Of a DNA stretch of 64,000 nt, positions 12,535-24,205 are shown in pieces. Positions within the stretch are counted from its first letter, which is position 1. Each line of letters opens with the position of its first letter. The DNA comes from Crocodylus rhombifer. Taxonomy: Eukaryota > Chordata > Crocodylia > Crocodylidae. Position numbers and translations under genes: made by a program. The notes under the pieces are model-generated. The model was given only the letters and a program-made list of their open reading frames with translations. It was not told the DNA's origin and did not search any database. The DNA lies in the NCBI GenBank assembly GCA_038503035.1, contig JAVSML010025185.1, forward strand, positions 299,842-363,841, written 5' to 3'.

Positions 12535-13893
12535 GGGTGCATCTATAAAAGATGCTTAATGCACAAAAGACTAATTCAACTGCACATTAGCACACGGGCA
12601 AAAAACCATGCTAATGCACAATAGATTAACCTAATGCACATTAACGTCACTTAAAACCCAGTGCTCATTTGGGTTAATGCTCAGTAGTGCCAATTATGGC
12701 ACATTAAGTTGGTATCTGTTATTACTAAGGGTTCACCAACAAGGATTTTTGGGGCAAAAATGATGGTTGATTATTAACCAGCCATGTGGGCTGATACCAA
12801 TCTGATTCCCAATATGGAGCCCAGGAGCTTGGAGAACATCGTCTAGCAGGTAAGACTTTTTGGGGGGAAGGGACATGGGGGATGGAAGGGGCATGGGGGG
12901 GGGGCAGATCAAGACCTCCATGGTGAGGGAGGAAGTGGGGCAGAAGCAGGTACTACCCAGCTGAGGCAGGGCAGGGTGCAGGATGGAGCCATGGACAACT
13001 CATCCAGGAGGCACAGGGTGGGGTGATGAGGGAGAGGTAGCTCCCCACACTGTGCACACCCTGGGAGGGTGCATATGTCCCCCCAGATTTCTGCATGGGG
13101 CGAGGGTGGTCTTCCCCTTGAGGTCTCTTCCCAGTGTGGGGATCTGGGCCAGGGCTGTGCTCAGGGTGGACAGGTGTGGAGTAGACAGCACTGGCTCTGG
13201 GAGGGGGAGTTATGGGGTGGGCTATAGCCACCCCAAGTTTCACTGTAGCCACCCTGTTGGTCCCCTCCCAGTGCCACTGCCATCTTCCCTGCCCCCACCC
13301 ACCCTGGGCCTACAGCCCTGGCCCAACCCCCTTCTAGGAAGGGGCCAGTGCAGCCCCTGTCCCTAAGCCCATAGCAGCAGCCCACTCTCACCCCACACAC
13401 AAATTCAGGGGTCACATGCATGCAATGCCTACCCTTGGAGTGCACACAGTGATGGGAGCTGCTTCCCTTCCCACCCCCTCACACCCCCAGATGAGCCACC
13501 CATGGCTCTGCCCCATGTCCTGCCCCAGCTAGGCAACACCTAGCCCTGTCCCTGCCCTTGCTGCAACCCCATTCCCTCCCTCACAGTGGGGGCCTCATCC
13601 ACCTCCCCATGCCTCTCCTCCCCATAAACTTTCTGTCCTGATGTTGCTTTCCATGCTGCCAGGCTGCACTCCTGGCCATGTGCATGCTGTGGCTGTGCAC
13701 ATGCTTGTGGCATTTATCAGTGACATTTTCAGCTACATCAGCCAAATAAAGCAGGTTGCCGATAATGTCAATTTTTCTTTTATCAGTGCTAATATGATAT
13801 GGACCAATGTACCGGTGCACCTGTAGTTATTACAAGTACTAAACTTAATGTGCCATAATTATGGCACATTAAGGAATGCGAAGATATACCAAA
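12535..13893. mobile_element. PIF/Harbinger-type MITE split by a hAT-like insertion (MITE2)
   Basis: The left arm (12535-12717) begins GGGTGCATCTATAAAAG and continues with TTAATGCAC and CATTAAC motifs. The right arm (13834-13893) contains CTTAATGTGCCATAATTATG and ends CGAAGATATACC, the degenerate inverted counterpart. Its interior motifs match MITE1 (for example GTGCCAATTATGGCACATTAA against GTGCTGATTATGGCGCATTAA). Rejoined, the MITE is about 250 bases. Confidence 0.65.
12726..13825. mobile_element. Non-autonomous hAT-like element nested in MITE2
   Basis: The insertion is bounded by an exact 8-bp direct repeat GTTATTAC (12718-12725 and 13826-13833); 8-bp duplications are the hallmark of hAT transposons. 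The ends are TAAGGGTTCACC and, inverted, TACAGGTGCACC, matching at 9 of 12 positions. The 1.1-kb interior is GC-rich in the middle (12840-13620) and shows no transposase motif. ORFs of 94-127 codons run on both strands with low-complexity Pro/Gly-rich content and are not called as genes. It would have depended on an enzyme made elsewhere. Confidence 0.72.
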
Positions 13894-14144
13894 TATGATA
13901 GAACATAGTACATCACAAACATTTTTATAAGGCATTTTAATAGTTTCATAGATTCATAGATTTCATAGACATTAGGGCTGGAAGGGACCTCAGAAGATCA
14001 TCGAGTCCAACCCGCCGCTCAAAGGGCAGGAAGTCAGCTGAGGTCATAGGATCCCAGCAAGATAAGGATTCAATTTGCTCTTAAAGTGTTCAATGGAGGT
14101 GCTTGAACCACCTCTGATGGCAGGCTATTCCAGACCTTGGGGGC

Positions 14145-15595
14145 TCAGACAGTAAAGAAATTCTTCCTTATGTCCAGCCTGAAATGGTCTTGTAGCAGTT
14201 TATAACCATTCGAACTCATCATCCCTTGGGGTGCTCTGGTGAGCAAATGTTCCCCCAGGTACTGGTAGCCACCCTTGATAAACTTACAGCTGGCCATCAG
14301 ATCACCCCTGAGCCTGCACTTTTCCAGGCTAAAGAGCCCCATGGCGCTCAGCCTGGTGTCATAAGGTTTGTTTTCCTGACCTCTGATCATGCATGTGGCT
14401 CTTCTCTGGACTCTCTCAAGCTTCTCCACATCCCTTTTGAATCATGAAGCCCAAAACTGGATGCAGTACTCCAGCTCCATCTTCACCAAGGCTGAGTACA
14501 AGGGGAGAATGACATCCCAGGATTTTCTTGAGAAGCATCTATGGATGCAAGCCAGTGTTTTGGTCACTTTACTAGATGCAGCATCACATTGCAGGCTCAT
14601 GTTCATCTTGTGGTCAAAGATGACCCCCAAGTCTCTTTCTTCCGTAGTGCTAGCCAGCGTAGTACTGCCGAGCCTATAAGGATGCTGCAGGTTTTTCTTC
14701 CCAAGGTGGAGAACCTTGCATTTTTCAGTGTTAAACACCATCAGGTTCTCATCCGCCCATTTGCTGAGCCTGTCCAGGTCAGCCTAGATCACTCTCATGT
14801 CTTCTGGTGTGGATGCTTTGCCCCAAAGTTTGGTGTCATCGCCAAACTTAGCCAGTCTGCTTCTGACTCCAATGTCCACATCATTAATGAAGATGTTGAA
14901 CAATATGTGTCCAAGGACAGAGCCTTGGGGGACCTCACTGGTCACAGGGCACCATGATGATTGATTTACACCAATTACCACCCTCTGGGTCTGACCACGG
15001 AGCCAGTTCCCCAGCCAGTGGATCGTGGTGGAGCCAAGGCCGCAATTGGCCAGTTTTGCCAAGAGGTGATCATGGAATACCAGATTGAAGGTTTTTTTGA
15101 AGTCAAGATATCAATCTCTTCTCCCTTGTCCAGGTGATAGGTCACCTGGTCATAGAAGGAAATGAGATTGGTCAAGCAAGACCTACTTGCAATAAACCTG
15201 TGCTGGCTATGCATCAGGATGTTGGCATCGGCTAGTCCATTAAGGATAGCTTCTTTAATAAGCTTTTCTAAGACCTTCCCCGGGATAGAAGTCAGGCCTG
15301 TAGTTAGCCAGATCCACTTTCCTTCTTTTCTTGAAGATAGGCACTACATTGGCCTTCTTCCAGTCTTCGGGCACTACACCAGAGTACCAGGAGTTTTTAA
15401 AGATCCGTGCCAAGGCTAGGCTATAATGCTAGCCAGCCCCTTGAGTACCCTGAGGTGTAGATAGCCAGGGCTGGCTGACTTGAAGGTATCCAGCCTCTCA
15501 AGGTGTTCCATCATGAGTTCAGCATTAATGGAGGGCAGGGGATCTCCCTCACCTGGACCTCCCTGTCCCTTAGCAGGCATGGGTGTCCCATAGGA
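14145..15595 (-). pseudogene. CR1 ORF2 reverse transcriptase domain (A1), multiply broken
   Basis: Pieces in different frames are collinear with a CR1 reverse transcriptase: SCLTNLISFYDQVT, a frameshift just after GEEIDI, then WLRGQTQRVVIGV, SEVPQGSVLGHILFNIFI, KFGDDTKLWG, a stop, TEKCKVLHLGKKN, LEYCIQFWAS, a stop, and [13 protein letters not shown] ending in RLDIRKNFFTV and a stop. The FADD core reads FGDD, keeping both Asp. At least one frameshift and three stops make it non-functional. Between 15300 and 15595 a decayed stretch joins it to the endonuclease linker. Confidence 0.85.
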
Positions 15596-16900
15596 CTGAG
15601 GAAAGATTGATGCAAAGTACCCGTTTAATAGGTTGGCTTTTTCCTGGGCATCAGTTGTCAGTTATCCCATCTGGTTCAGCAGGGGTCCAACGTTGCCCTT
15701 GCGTTTCCTCTGGCTCCCCACATATCTGAAAAAGGACTTTTTATTGTCCTTAATGCTTGAAGCTAGTTGGAGTTCAGTTGCAGCCTTGGCTTTCCTGGTT
15801 TGCTCCCTGCAGGACTGAGTCAGTACAGAATATTCCTCCTTGGAAGTGAATCCTGTCCTCCATCCTTTGTAGGCCTTTCTTTTTAGCCTCAAGAGGTCTG
15901 CTAGATGCCTGGAGAGCCAGGGGGGCTGCTGTGCCCTCTTGCTGCCTTTCCTCCGAGATGGAATCGAATCAGCTTGTGCATTGAGGATCGCGCCCTTAAG
16001 GAGCAACCACTCTTCCTGAACTCCCCTCCCCCTGGGGTCATGGTCCCTAAGGGCCTCACTGACAAGCCTCCTGAGCTTGTCAAAGTCAACTGTCCTGAAG
16101 TCAAGGACTTCGCTGTTGCTGACTGTCTTGCCAGCTTTACGGTGGATGGTGAAGGTGATCAGCTTGTGCTCACTGTCACCCAGCTTCCCATCTATCACTA
16201 GGTTGCAGATTAGGTCATCCCCAGTTGCCAGTACCAGGTCAAGCAGTGCTTTACCTCTTGTTGGCCCATAGACTTCTTGAGTCATGTAGAGGTCATCCAC
16301 GCATGATAGGAAGCTTTGCAACCACTTGGATTTTGCTGAGTGATCCTTCCATGAGATGTCTGGGTAATTGAAGTCACCCATGACAGCCATGGTCCTGGAG
16401 CATGTGGCCTCAGCCACTTCCCAGGTGAATTCCTTGTCAAGCTCTTGACTTTGGGTGGGAGGTCTGTAGTAGACTCCCACCATTGTGTCCCCTGTGCCAT
16501 GTTCCCCATGGATTTTAACCCAGAGGGTCTCCAGTCATCCACCCTGATCACTAATGTCAGCTTGCAGGGATGTGTAGCTTTCCTTAACATAGAGAGCTAC
16601 ACCTCTGCCCTTTTTATCTACTCAATCTCTCCTGTACAGGGTATAGCCATCTACACCCATGGTCCAGTCATGGGTGGAGTCCCACCAGGTCTCCATTATC
16701 CCTATGACATCATAATTATTTGCATTGAGCAGGAGGACGAGTTCCTCCTGCTTATTCCCCAAGCTTGTGGCAATTGTGTACAGGCAGGCAAGTGTCTAAT
16801 TGGGGGCTCTTGCCTTGCCCACAGATTGTACCAGGGCTGGGCCAGGGGTGGGCTCCCTTAAGTGCCTTGGCCTGCTGGTTATGCAATGGTTGCTCAGCAG
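15596..16900 (-). pseudogene. CR1 ORF2 endonuclease domain and linker (A1)
   Basis: This is the APE-type endonuclease that nicks target DNA to prime reverse transcription. Motifs include IMETWWDSTHDW (relatives I-T-E-T-W-W), VGVYYRPP, MGDFNYPDISW, KALLDLVLAT and SEHKLITF. The last should be SDH, so an active-site Asp is replaced by Glu. The longest open stretch (15662-16483) has 273 codons and includes the linker to the reverse transcriptase with RSLKRKAYKG- and KDNKKSFFRYVG-like blocks. In-frame stops occur near 16620 and at 15660, so the protein is broken. Confidence 0.85.
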
Positions 16901-16939
16901 GCCAGCAGTGGCAGTAGACCCCCCTGTCCCCCAGCAGTC

Positions 16940-17443
16940 TTAGTTTAAAGCCCGGTGGAGCAGGTCAGCCAGTCTGGCTGAGAATAGCCTCCTCCCCAGG
17001 GGAGAGAGGTGGAGGCCATCTCTTCCCAGCAGCTCGCTGCCTCTCTCACCAAAGAGCAGGCTGTGGTCATGGAAGCCAATGCCTTCCCGATGATGTGAGC
17101 ACCAGAGTCTTTGGTTAACTACCTGGATCCTCCTCTCCCTCCTCAGCCCGTACCCTGAGACTGGGAAGATTGAAGAGAACACCACCTGTGCCCCCAGACC
17201 ATTTAGCCCCACTCCCAAATCCCTGTAGCGCTTCATGACACAGCTGGGAGCATTCCTAGCCATGTCATTGGGGTTCACATGAATAAGGAGCATGGGATGG
17301 TGGTCCGTGGGCTGGAGGAGCTTAGAGATCTTTTCCGCAATGTCTCGGATGCGGGCCCCCAGGAAGCAGCAGACTTCCCAGGCTAAGGGGTTGGGGCGGC
17401 AGATTACCCCCTCGGTTCCCCTCAGGATGGAGTCTCTAGTTAT
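16940..17443 (-). pseudogene. CR1 ORF1 C-terminal SGNH-hydrolase-like domain (A1)
   Basis: CR1 ORF1 proteins carry an esterase-like SGNH domain thought to act in RNP formation or membrane/lipid contact. Visible in order are the remains of block I (DSILRGTEG, with the preceding Gly now Arg), then CFLGARIRDIAEKI, the block III region LLIHVNPNDMA (relatives have G-x-N-D), GAQVVFSSIFPV, and block V GRDGLHLSPLGRRLF containing the Asp and His of the catalytic set. It ends LLHRALN and stop at 16940. The N-terminal part is missing because of 5' truncation. The HVNPND change and the lost Gly suggest inactivity. Confidence 0.8.
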
Positions 17444-18654
17444 TTTTTGCTAGCAATATCTCCTTTTAATATTATACAAGAAATATTAAAAGACTGATAA
17501 GTTCATAGTTTTGATCTTTCTTTTTTGTGTGAGTGGGAGCAGTTTGTCTGATACCCAAATGTTAAAATCAATAAAACACAATTGGACTTTGTGTAAATGG
17601 GAATGATGTATTTTTATCTTCAAATTCTGCAGATTGCATTTTGCAGACCTACCATGCATCACAGCTGGACATAGTTTTCACTCCTCCTTTGCTGTCATAT
17701 CTGTTCTATGCCTATCTGAAAATTGGAATAAATTACATTCATATTTTTGCTTGCTTTCAGCAGCCATGCCAAACAGTTTGTGGTGGGCAGATCCACTAGG
17801 GGCTGATACCTTATTAAAAATAGAGTCTAAAGCAAAATCTTTAAATGTTACTATGTAATAAACAGATTCAGATATAAATCCTGATGAACCCCGAGTCGAA
17901 CTTACTCCCTGAGAAGTCCAATCAAGTTCAGTGAGATCCTAAATGAAGTAACTGTTCCTCAGGGCCAGTAAAAGTATTGGAATCCTGACCCTATTATGAA
18001 ACTTCTCTGGAGTATATTTCACCACCCTGACTGAACACCAAACTTAGCTGAAACCAATTCATATGAGTTTATTTAGTTATAAACTCAATAGAGACCCATT
18101 TTAATAGAAGAACATAATGTGCATGACAGTACAGTATAAGGGTATCTTTTAATGAGAAAGAATGCTTCCAAGAAAGGATAGCTGCTGTAATTGCAAATCT
18201 GAAGGGCAACTGTCACAGGGAAGGATGGGATGGGGGGTGAGAGGGGAGGAGGGGGAGTAAACAGTGCTTTTTGTAAAGGTCTAATTACTTATATTTTACA
18301 TAACATTCAGCTAATTCAGAGATCTAAATGTCATATAGGGTGTTCATTATAATCACCATGGAAGGCTTTCAGCCTCTAACTTATCAACAAATTGGCAAAA
18401 GAATCATGCTTATCTGTTTCTTTCTTTGCAGATGCAATGAGCCAAATCCTCACCATTACTTACTCAAAGTCAAAGGAATTATGTCCACCTTCACCAGCTA
18501 ATTATCTGGCCCAATATGGATTCCCTACATTTTTTGTTTATTTTAAATCTAAAGAACTAGTGACAATAATCTGTGATTTTCCTGCCAGTTAATAGACTGG
18601 ACTTCAGCTGATGTGGAAATATCAGTAAAATGAACGGTATATTACGTCATGTGA
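17444..18654. other. AT-rich non-coding DNA, nothing recognised
   Basis: No recognisable gene. A purine-rich G tract lies at 18215-18260. Confidence 0.55.
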
Positions 18655-18886
18655 ACAGGAACAGCACTCAGGGCAAGCAGTTTTCAGGCAGCTCGTTTTG
18701 TCAGTTTGCAAGTCAGTTTGCTCCCCATTGAGGGGAGAAGCTTGGTGTGAGGAAGTAGAGGAGAAGGAACCTTTGGGGCCAAGGAATAGTAAACAGGCCA
18801 GCTTCCAGGTGAGCTCACTAGGGAAAGCATGCTTGGAAGAAGGGCAGTAAGAGAGAAGAGGCAAATTAAGAGATCCAGGGAAATAG

Positions 18887-19919
18887 ATGGAGGACATCAC
18901 AATGCCAGACCCACTGCTACTGCCACAGGTTTGCACCTGTGAAATTTCTGTCCAGGCCGGACTGCTTACTATTGAGGCTTTCACCCAGGTCCAGGTTTGG
19001 TGCTGTGGGGACTGCAGCTTACAGGTTCCTTCTGGTGGTGGCCAGGTTGGGGAGTGCCTTCAGTGTGCACAGTACCTCCTGGTGGTCTCTCTCAGGGAAC
19101 AGGCAAAAGAGTTACAGGAGGAGGTGATGAGGCCCCAAAGCATCCTCTACCATGGGGAGTTCATTGATTCAGTGCTGGAGGAGACCTCTGGGACTGTGGA
19201 GGAAGAACTGCCAGAGGCAGAGCTAGAGAAGGGAGAGGACATGTAGTACCAGGAAGGGGGACGCTGAAAGCTTGTGACCTCTGGCAGAAGGCAGAAATCT
19301 TCATCTCTACCTGCAGCAGTTCATCCAGAAAATAGATATGGACCCCTAACAACAGAGAGCAAGAAGCACATGCCATTGGTGAAGAAGGACTGGCCAGGCT
19401 TCCCTAAGGTGAGAAGGATTGGAAACAATGCTACCAAGAAGAAACAACAGGTGGTGGTGGTTGGAGACTTCCTTCTGCAGGGGATGGAGGGATCCATCTG
19501 CTGACCTGACCTGTTGTGTCAGGAAGTCTGCTGCTTGCCCAGAGCCTGTATCCAAGATGACAAGACTCATCCAGCCCTCAGACTACTACTGTTCATCCAT
19601 GTGGGCATCAGTGATGCTGCCAGGAAGACCCTGAGCAGATCAAAAGTGGCTACAAGGCTCTGCATGCAAGAGTGAAGGGGATGGAGGATCAAGTGGTCTC
19701 TTCAGTCCTTCTAGTTAAGGGAAAGGGCCCAGGTACATTCTGCAGATCAATGCATGGCTGCACAGGTGATATCACCAGGAGGGCTTTGGCTTCTTTGACC
19801 ATGGGATGATGTTCCGAGAAGAAGGACTGCTAGGAAGGGATAAGATCCACCTGATGAAGAGAGGGAAAGGCATCTTCTCAGACAGTTTTGCTAACCTAGC
19901 GAGGAGGGCTTTAAACTAG
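18887..19919 (+). pseudogene. CR1 ORF1 remnant with N-terminal Cys-rich/coiled-coil part and SGNH domain (C1)
   Basis: The first piece (18887-19246, 119 codons) begins MEDITMPDPL, has six scattered cysteines (CTC, CCGDC, ECLQC) and then a charged heptad-like stretch (LREQAKELQEEV) suggesting a coiled coil, as in CR1 ORF1 proteins. After a stop the frame changes. SGNH block I is KQQVVVVGDFLLQG, where the nucleophile Ser position of GDS is Phe. Block III is HVGISDAARKT (Asn replaced by Ser). Block V is EEGLLGRDKIHLMKRGKG, keeping the D-x-x-H pair, and the protein ends ANLARRALN and stop at 19919. It is catalytically dead on the evidence of the missing Ser. Confidence 0.78.
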
Positions 19920-20099
19920 ATTTGCTAGGGCATGGAAACCAAAGCCCTGAAATAAGAGCAGAAGTGGGTAAGTAAGGAGGAAAAGTAAGCAGGAGGGGGC
20001 AACAAGGGAGGTGTTCTCATTCTTCCCAGGACATCAGGGCAATTGACCTTAGGTACTTGTACACAAAAGCACGGAGACTGGGAACAAGAAGGAAGAATT

Positions 20100-22852
20100 G
20101 AAAGTTCCTGCACAGTCAGCACTATGACATGATTGGAATAACAGAGACTTGGTGGGATAACTCGCATGACCAGAGCACTGTATATGATTATAAACCCAGA
20201 GCACTCCTCCAGATGGGTATAAACTGTTCAAGAAGAACAGGCAAGGGAGAAGATGAGGATGAGTTGCACTTTATGTAAAAAAGACATATGATTGCTCAGA
20301 GTTCCAGTATGAAACTGGAGATAGGCCTGTCTAAAGTCCCTGGGTTTGGGTCAGAAGAGAAAGAAATAGGAGTTATATTATGGTGGAGGTCTGCTATAAA
20401 CCACCAGACCAGGAGGAAGTGGTGAATGAAGCATTCTTTGAACAGCTAGCGGAAGTTTCCTGATCACAGGTCCTGGTTCTCATGGGTAACTTTAATCACC
20501 CTGATATCTACTGGGAAGGCAATACAACAGTGCACAGGCAATCCAGGAAGTTTTTGGAGAGTGTTGGGGACAATTTCCTGGTGCAAATGCTGCAGCAGCC
20601 AACTAGGGGCTATGCTTTTCTTGACCTGCTGCTCACAAACAGAGAAGAACTGGTGAGGAATATACTAGTAGATGGCAACTTGGGCAGCAGCAACCATGAG
20701 ACAGTTGAGTTCAGTATCCTGAGGAAAGGAAGGATGGAAACTGGCAGAGTAAGGACCCTGGATTTCAGAAAAGCAAACTTTGACTCAGAAAACTTATGGG
20801 GAGATCCCTGGGAGGCCAGTCGGAGGGAGAAGTGTGTCCAGGAGATCTGGCTGTACTTTAAAGAAACCCTAATGACAGTGCAGAAACAAACCATCCTACT
20901 GTGCAGGAAGACTAGAATGTGTGGCAAAAGACTAGCTTGGCTTAGCAGGGAACAATTCAGTGAGCTAAAACACAAAAAGGAAGCTTACAAAAAGTAGAAA
21001 CTTGAACAAAAAATTAAGGAGGGGTATATGAGTATTGCTCAGGCATGCAGGGCTGAAGTCAGGAAGGTCAAAGTGCAATTGGAATTGTAGCTAGCAAGGG
21101 ACATGAAATATAACAAGAAGAGTTTCTACCAGTATGTCAGCAATAAGACGAAGATCAGGAAAACTGTATGTCCCTTACTAAATGAGAATGGTAATTTAGT
21201 GACAGATGATGCAGAAAAGACTAAAGTACTTGATGCCTTTTTTACCTCAGTGGCAAGGTCAGCTCCCAGACTACTGCACTTGGGAGCACAATTTGGGAAA
21301 GAGGTGAGCAGCCAACAGTGGCAAAAGACAAGTTAGGGTCTATTTAGAAAAGCTGGACATACACAAATCCATGGGGCTAGATGGGAAGTACCCAAAGGTG
21401 CTGAGGGGGTTGGTTGATGTAACTGCAGAGCTGCTTGCCATCATCTTTGAAAACTCACAGTGATAAGGAGAGGTCCCAGATGATTGGAAAAGGGCAAATA
21501 TAGTGCCCATCTTTAAGAATGGGAAAAAGGAGGAACTACAGATTGGTCAGCCTAACCTCAGTCCCTGGAAAGATCATGGAACAGAGCCTCAGGGAATCCA
21601 TTTCTGAGCACTTGGAGGAGAAGAAGGTGATTAGGAACAGTCAGCATGGATTCAGCAAGTGCAAGTCATGTCTGACCAACTTGATTGCCTGCTATGGTGA
21701 CATGAGTGGTTCTGTGGATGCAGGGAGACCAGTGAATGTGGTGTACCTTGATTTTAGCAAGGCTTCTGATCGCAAGGCCACAACATTATCTCAGGCAAGC
21801 TAAGGAAGTATAAGCTGGATGGACTGTAAGGTGGATAGGAAACTGGCTGGATCATTAGGGTCAGAGAGTAGTAATCAATGGCTCAAAGTCTATTTGGCAG
21901 CCAGTATCAAGTAGAGTGCCCCGTGGGTCAGTCCTGAGGTGATTTTCGTTCACAATCTTCATCAACAACCTGGAAGATGGCATGGAGTGCACCCTCAGCA
22001 AGTCTGCAGATGACACCAAGCTGGGGTGGGGGAGAGTGGCAGATATGCTTGAGGGCAAGGCTAGGATTCAGGGAGACCTTGACAAATTGGAGAATTGGGC
22101 CAAATAAATCTCTTGAGCTTCAATAAGGACAAGTGTAAGGTCCTGCACTTAGGATGAAACAATCCCATGCACCAGTACAGGCTGGGAGCTGACTGGCTGA
22201 GCAGCAGGTCTGCAGAAAAGGCCTTGGGTGTGAAAGTGGACAGTAAGCTGAATATGAACCAACAGTGTTACCAAGAAGGCTAATGGCTGATCTTGTTACC
22301 AAGAAGACTAACAGCATCCTGGGCTGCATTGGTAGGAGTGTTGCCAGCAGATTGAGGGAAGTGATTATTCCATCCTATTCAGCACAGGTCAGGCCAGATC
22401 TGGAGTACTGTGTTCAGTTTTGGACCTCCCACTACAGAAAGGATCTGAACAAATTGGACAGAGTCCAGCAGAAGGCAACAAAAGTGATGAGGGAGGTGGG
22501 GTGCATGGCTTATGAGGAGAGGCTGAGAGAACTGAGTTTATTTAGTCTGTAGAAGGGAAAACTGAGGGGGGATTTAATAGCAGCTTCATCTACCTGAATG
22601 GAAGTTCAAAAGAGGATGGAGCTAGACTGTTCTCAGTGGTGGCAGATGACAGAACAAGAAACAACATCCTAAAGTTACAGCAAGGGAAGTTTAGGTTAGA
22701 TATTAAGAAGAACTTTCTCACTAGGAGGGTAGTAAAACACTGGAACAGGTTACCCAGAGAAGTTGTGGAATCTCCATCCTTGGAGGTTTTTGAGACCTGG
22801 CTAGACAAAGCCTTGGCTGGGATGAGCTGGTTGGGGATGGTCCTGCCTTGAT
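20100..22852 (+). pseudogene. CR1 ORF2 endonuclease-reverse transcriptase remnant (C1)
   Basis: Collinear pieces in changing frames. Endonuclease: IGITETWWDNSHD near 20133, MGNFNHPDIYW at 20482 and SNHETVEFSI (Asp of SDH replaced by Asn). Linker: FSELKHKKEAYKK, stop, then YNKKSFYQYVSNK. Reverse transcriptase: [48 protein letters not shown] (relatives KAFDT), KSADDTKLG near 22000, [39 protein letters not shown] and stop at 22852. Both catalytic Asp of the ADD core remain, but frameshifts and stops are numerous. The longest open piece is the 171-codon endonuclease/linker segment 20482-20997. Confidence 0.85.
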
Positions 22853-22915
22853 TTGGACTAGATGACCTCCTGAAGTCCCTTCCAACCCTCATTTTCTATG
22901 CTTCTATGTCTATAT

Positions 22916-23860
22916 GTAATCAATCTTTTAAATGTTCAATATATGAAAATGTCATTATTTTAATATTTTTTTCAGATATTTGGATGGCAAAGATGATCTG
23001 TAGGTCAATGTCTGGTTAGGTTAAGGGTCTGTGTGTCAAGTCTTCAAGTTGTCCAGCAGGTCATTTTCTTAGATGGAATGCAGCTTTTGGCAGTCACTAG
23101 TATTGAACTAATAATGCTTATTTAATGCTGCAACATTAGGAAGACTGAATCCTCTCCCCCTGGTTATACTCCAAGTTTGGCTTCCATGAAAAGACTGCTT
23201 AGTGGATTTATTGGCCTCAGAAGTTCCTTATGAGATGGTGCACTCTTGCAAAATCCAGCTCATACTAGAACACAACAGAACCATACTGGCCCCTCTACAG
23301 TAGGAGCATAGATAGCCAGTTGAGCTGTCCTCAAGTTGGCATAATCAGGGCAGAATGGTGGCTATGCCACAATTATCAGTTCAGTATAGTCTTCATTTTG
23401 CTTCTTCCAGAGCACAACCACAGAAAATGATAATATCTTATAGAAACAATTGCACTCTAGGCTCTTCCATGAGCCTATGTATGATTGCAATGATCACTGA
23501 AAATATTAAGAGCAGTATTTGACAGTTACATTAAATTTCTGCCCCTTCCATATCCTCAAAAATGCAAATCGTACGTTAGTAAATGTGACATACGTTCATG
23601 CACAGTTTGATGATATAATTGTATACATTTTTCTTGCCTAATTTTGAGCTTGGTCATATACTGAAATGTTGGCATAACTTCAACTTACTTGACTATAGTC
23701 AGCCTTTCACTGTAGTCAGCTCATCCACTCCTCCTCGTAGGAGGTATGAATGAGCAAAACTGAAAATTTTAGACAAATTTGGGGAAGACTGAGCAGCTTT
23801 CCAGTTTCTACAGCTATTACCAGATATACTATAGGTAACGCATAGGGAGGGCACAGGAAG
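22916..23860. other. Non-coding DNA, nothing recognised
   Basis: AT-rich, without coding or recognised repeat signal apart from a small palindrome CCTCCTCGTAGGAGG near 23730. Confidence 0.55.
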
Positions 23861-24205
23861 GGCATGGGAGGCACGGGGGGGGCAGTTGCCCTCTGTGAGA
23901 TTGGCCACCACCAAAGCTGTTGCTGGCTTCTGTGGGCAGTTGCCACTTGCACCCACCCCTGCCTCACCATCAACACAGCTGGTGGTGTCTGCAGGCGGTC
24001 CTTACTTGCCGCTTTCCGTCTGCCACCCCTCCTACTGTTGACACCGCCAGCGGTGGCTGTGAGCAGTCTCCGCTCACCGCCGCCAACACCAATGCTGGCT
24101 GCTGTGGGTGGTCCCTGCTTGCTACTGCCAACACCAATGCCAGGGGCTGCGAGCAGCCCCCGCTCACTGCTCACCACCCACCACCATGGTGCCTCCCCAG
24201 TCTGG
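23861..24205. repeat. GC-rich degenerate minisatellite
   Basis: Repeating phrases of about 55-65 bases share GCTG(C/T)TG(T/G)GGGTGGTCCCTGCTTGC, (C)CAACACCAATGC and GAGCAG-CCCGCTCAC. For example CAACACCAATGC occurs at about 24087 and 24129, and GAGCAGTCTCCGCTCACCGC and GAGCAGCCCCCGCTCACTGC at about 24060 and 24150. The long minus-strand ORF here (165 codons, repeats of G-V-G-S/G-S/G-x-x) is a by-product of the repeat and is not called a gene. Confidence 0.55.

Larger units (their letters stand above)
13943..17443 (-). mobile_element. Long CR1 LINE (copy A1), lacking only the far 5' part
   Basis: The 3' end is at 13943 (tail of ATTCATAG-like units, then the reverse complement of a GGGCTGGAAGGGACCT block). 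Reading leftward from 17443, the order is the C-terminal SGNH-like domain of ORF1, endonuclease, reverse transcriptase and 3' UTR. At 3.5 kb it is one of the most complete copies in the window. The 5' truncation falls almost exactly at the first SGNH block (DSILRG near 17430). A second copy of the same subfamily occupies 37776-42049 and matches it over most of its length. Confidence 0.92.
18655..22915 (+). mobile_element. Nearly full-length CR1 LINE (copy C1)
   Basis: Order is a probable 5' UTR (from about 18655, start uncertain), ORF1 (about 18887-19919), a short spacer, ORF2 (about 20100-22852), and a 3' end CTAGATGACCTCCTGAAGTC...CCAACCCTC with a tail of CTATG-like units ending near 22915. 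About 4.3 kb in length, it is close to a complete CR1. It is old: all ORFs carry frameshifts and stops. A second copy of this subfamily lies at 33838-37745. Confidence 0.9.
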
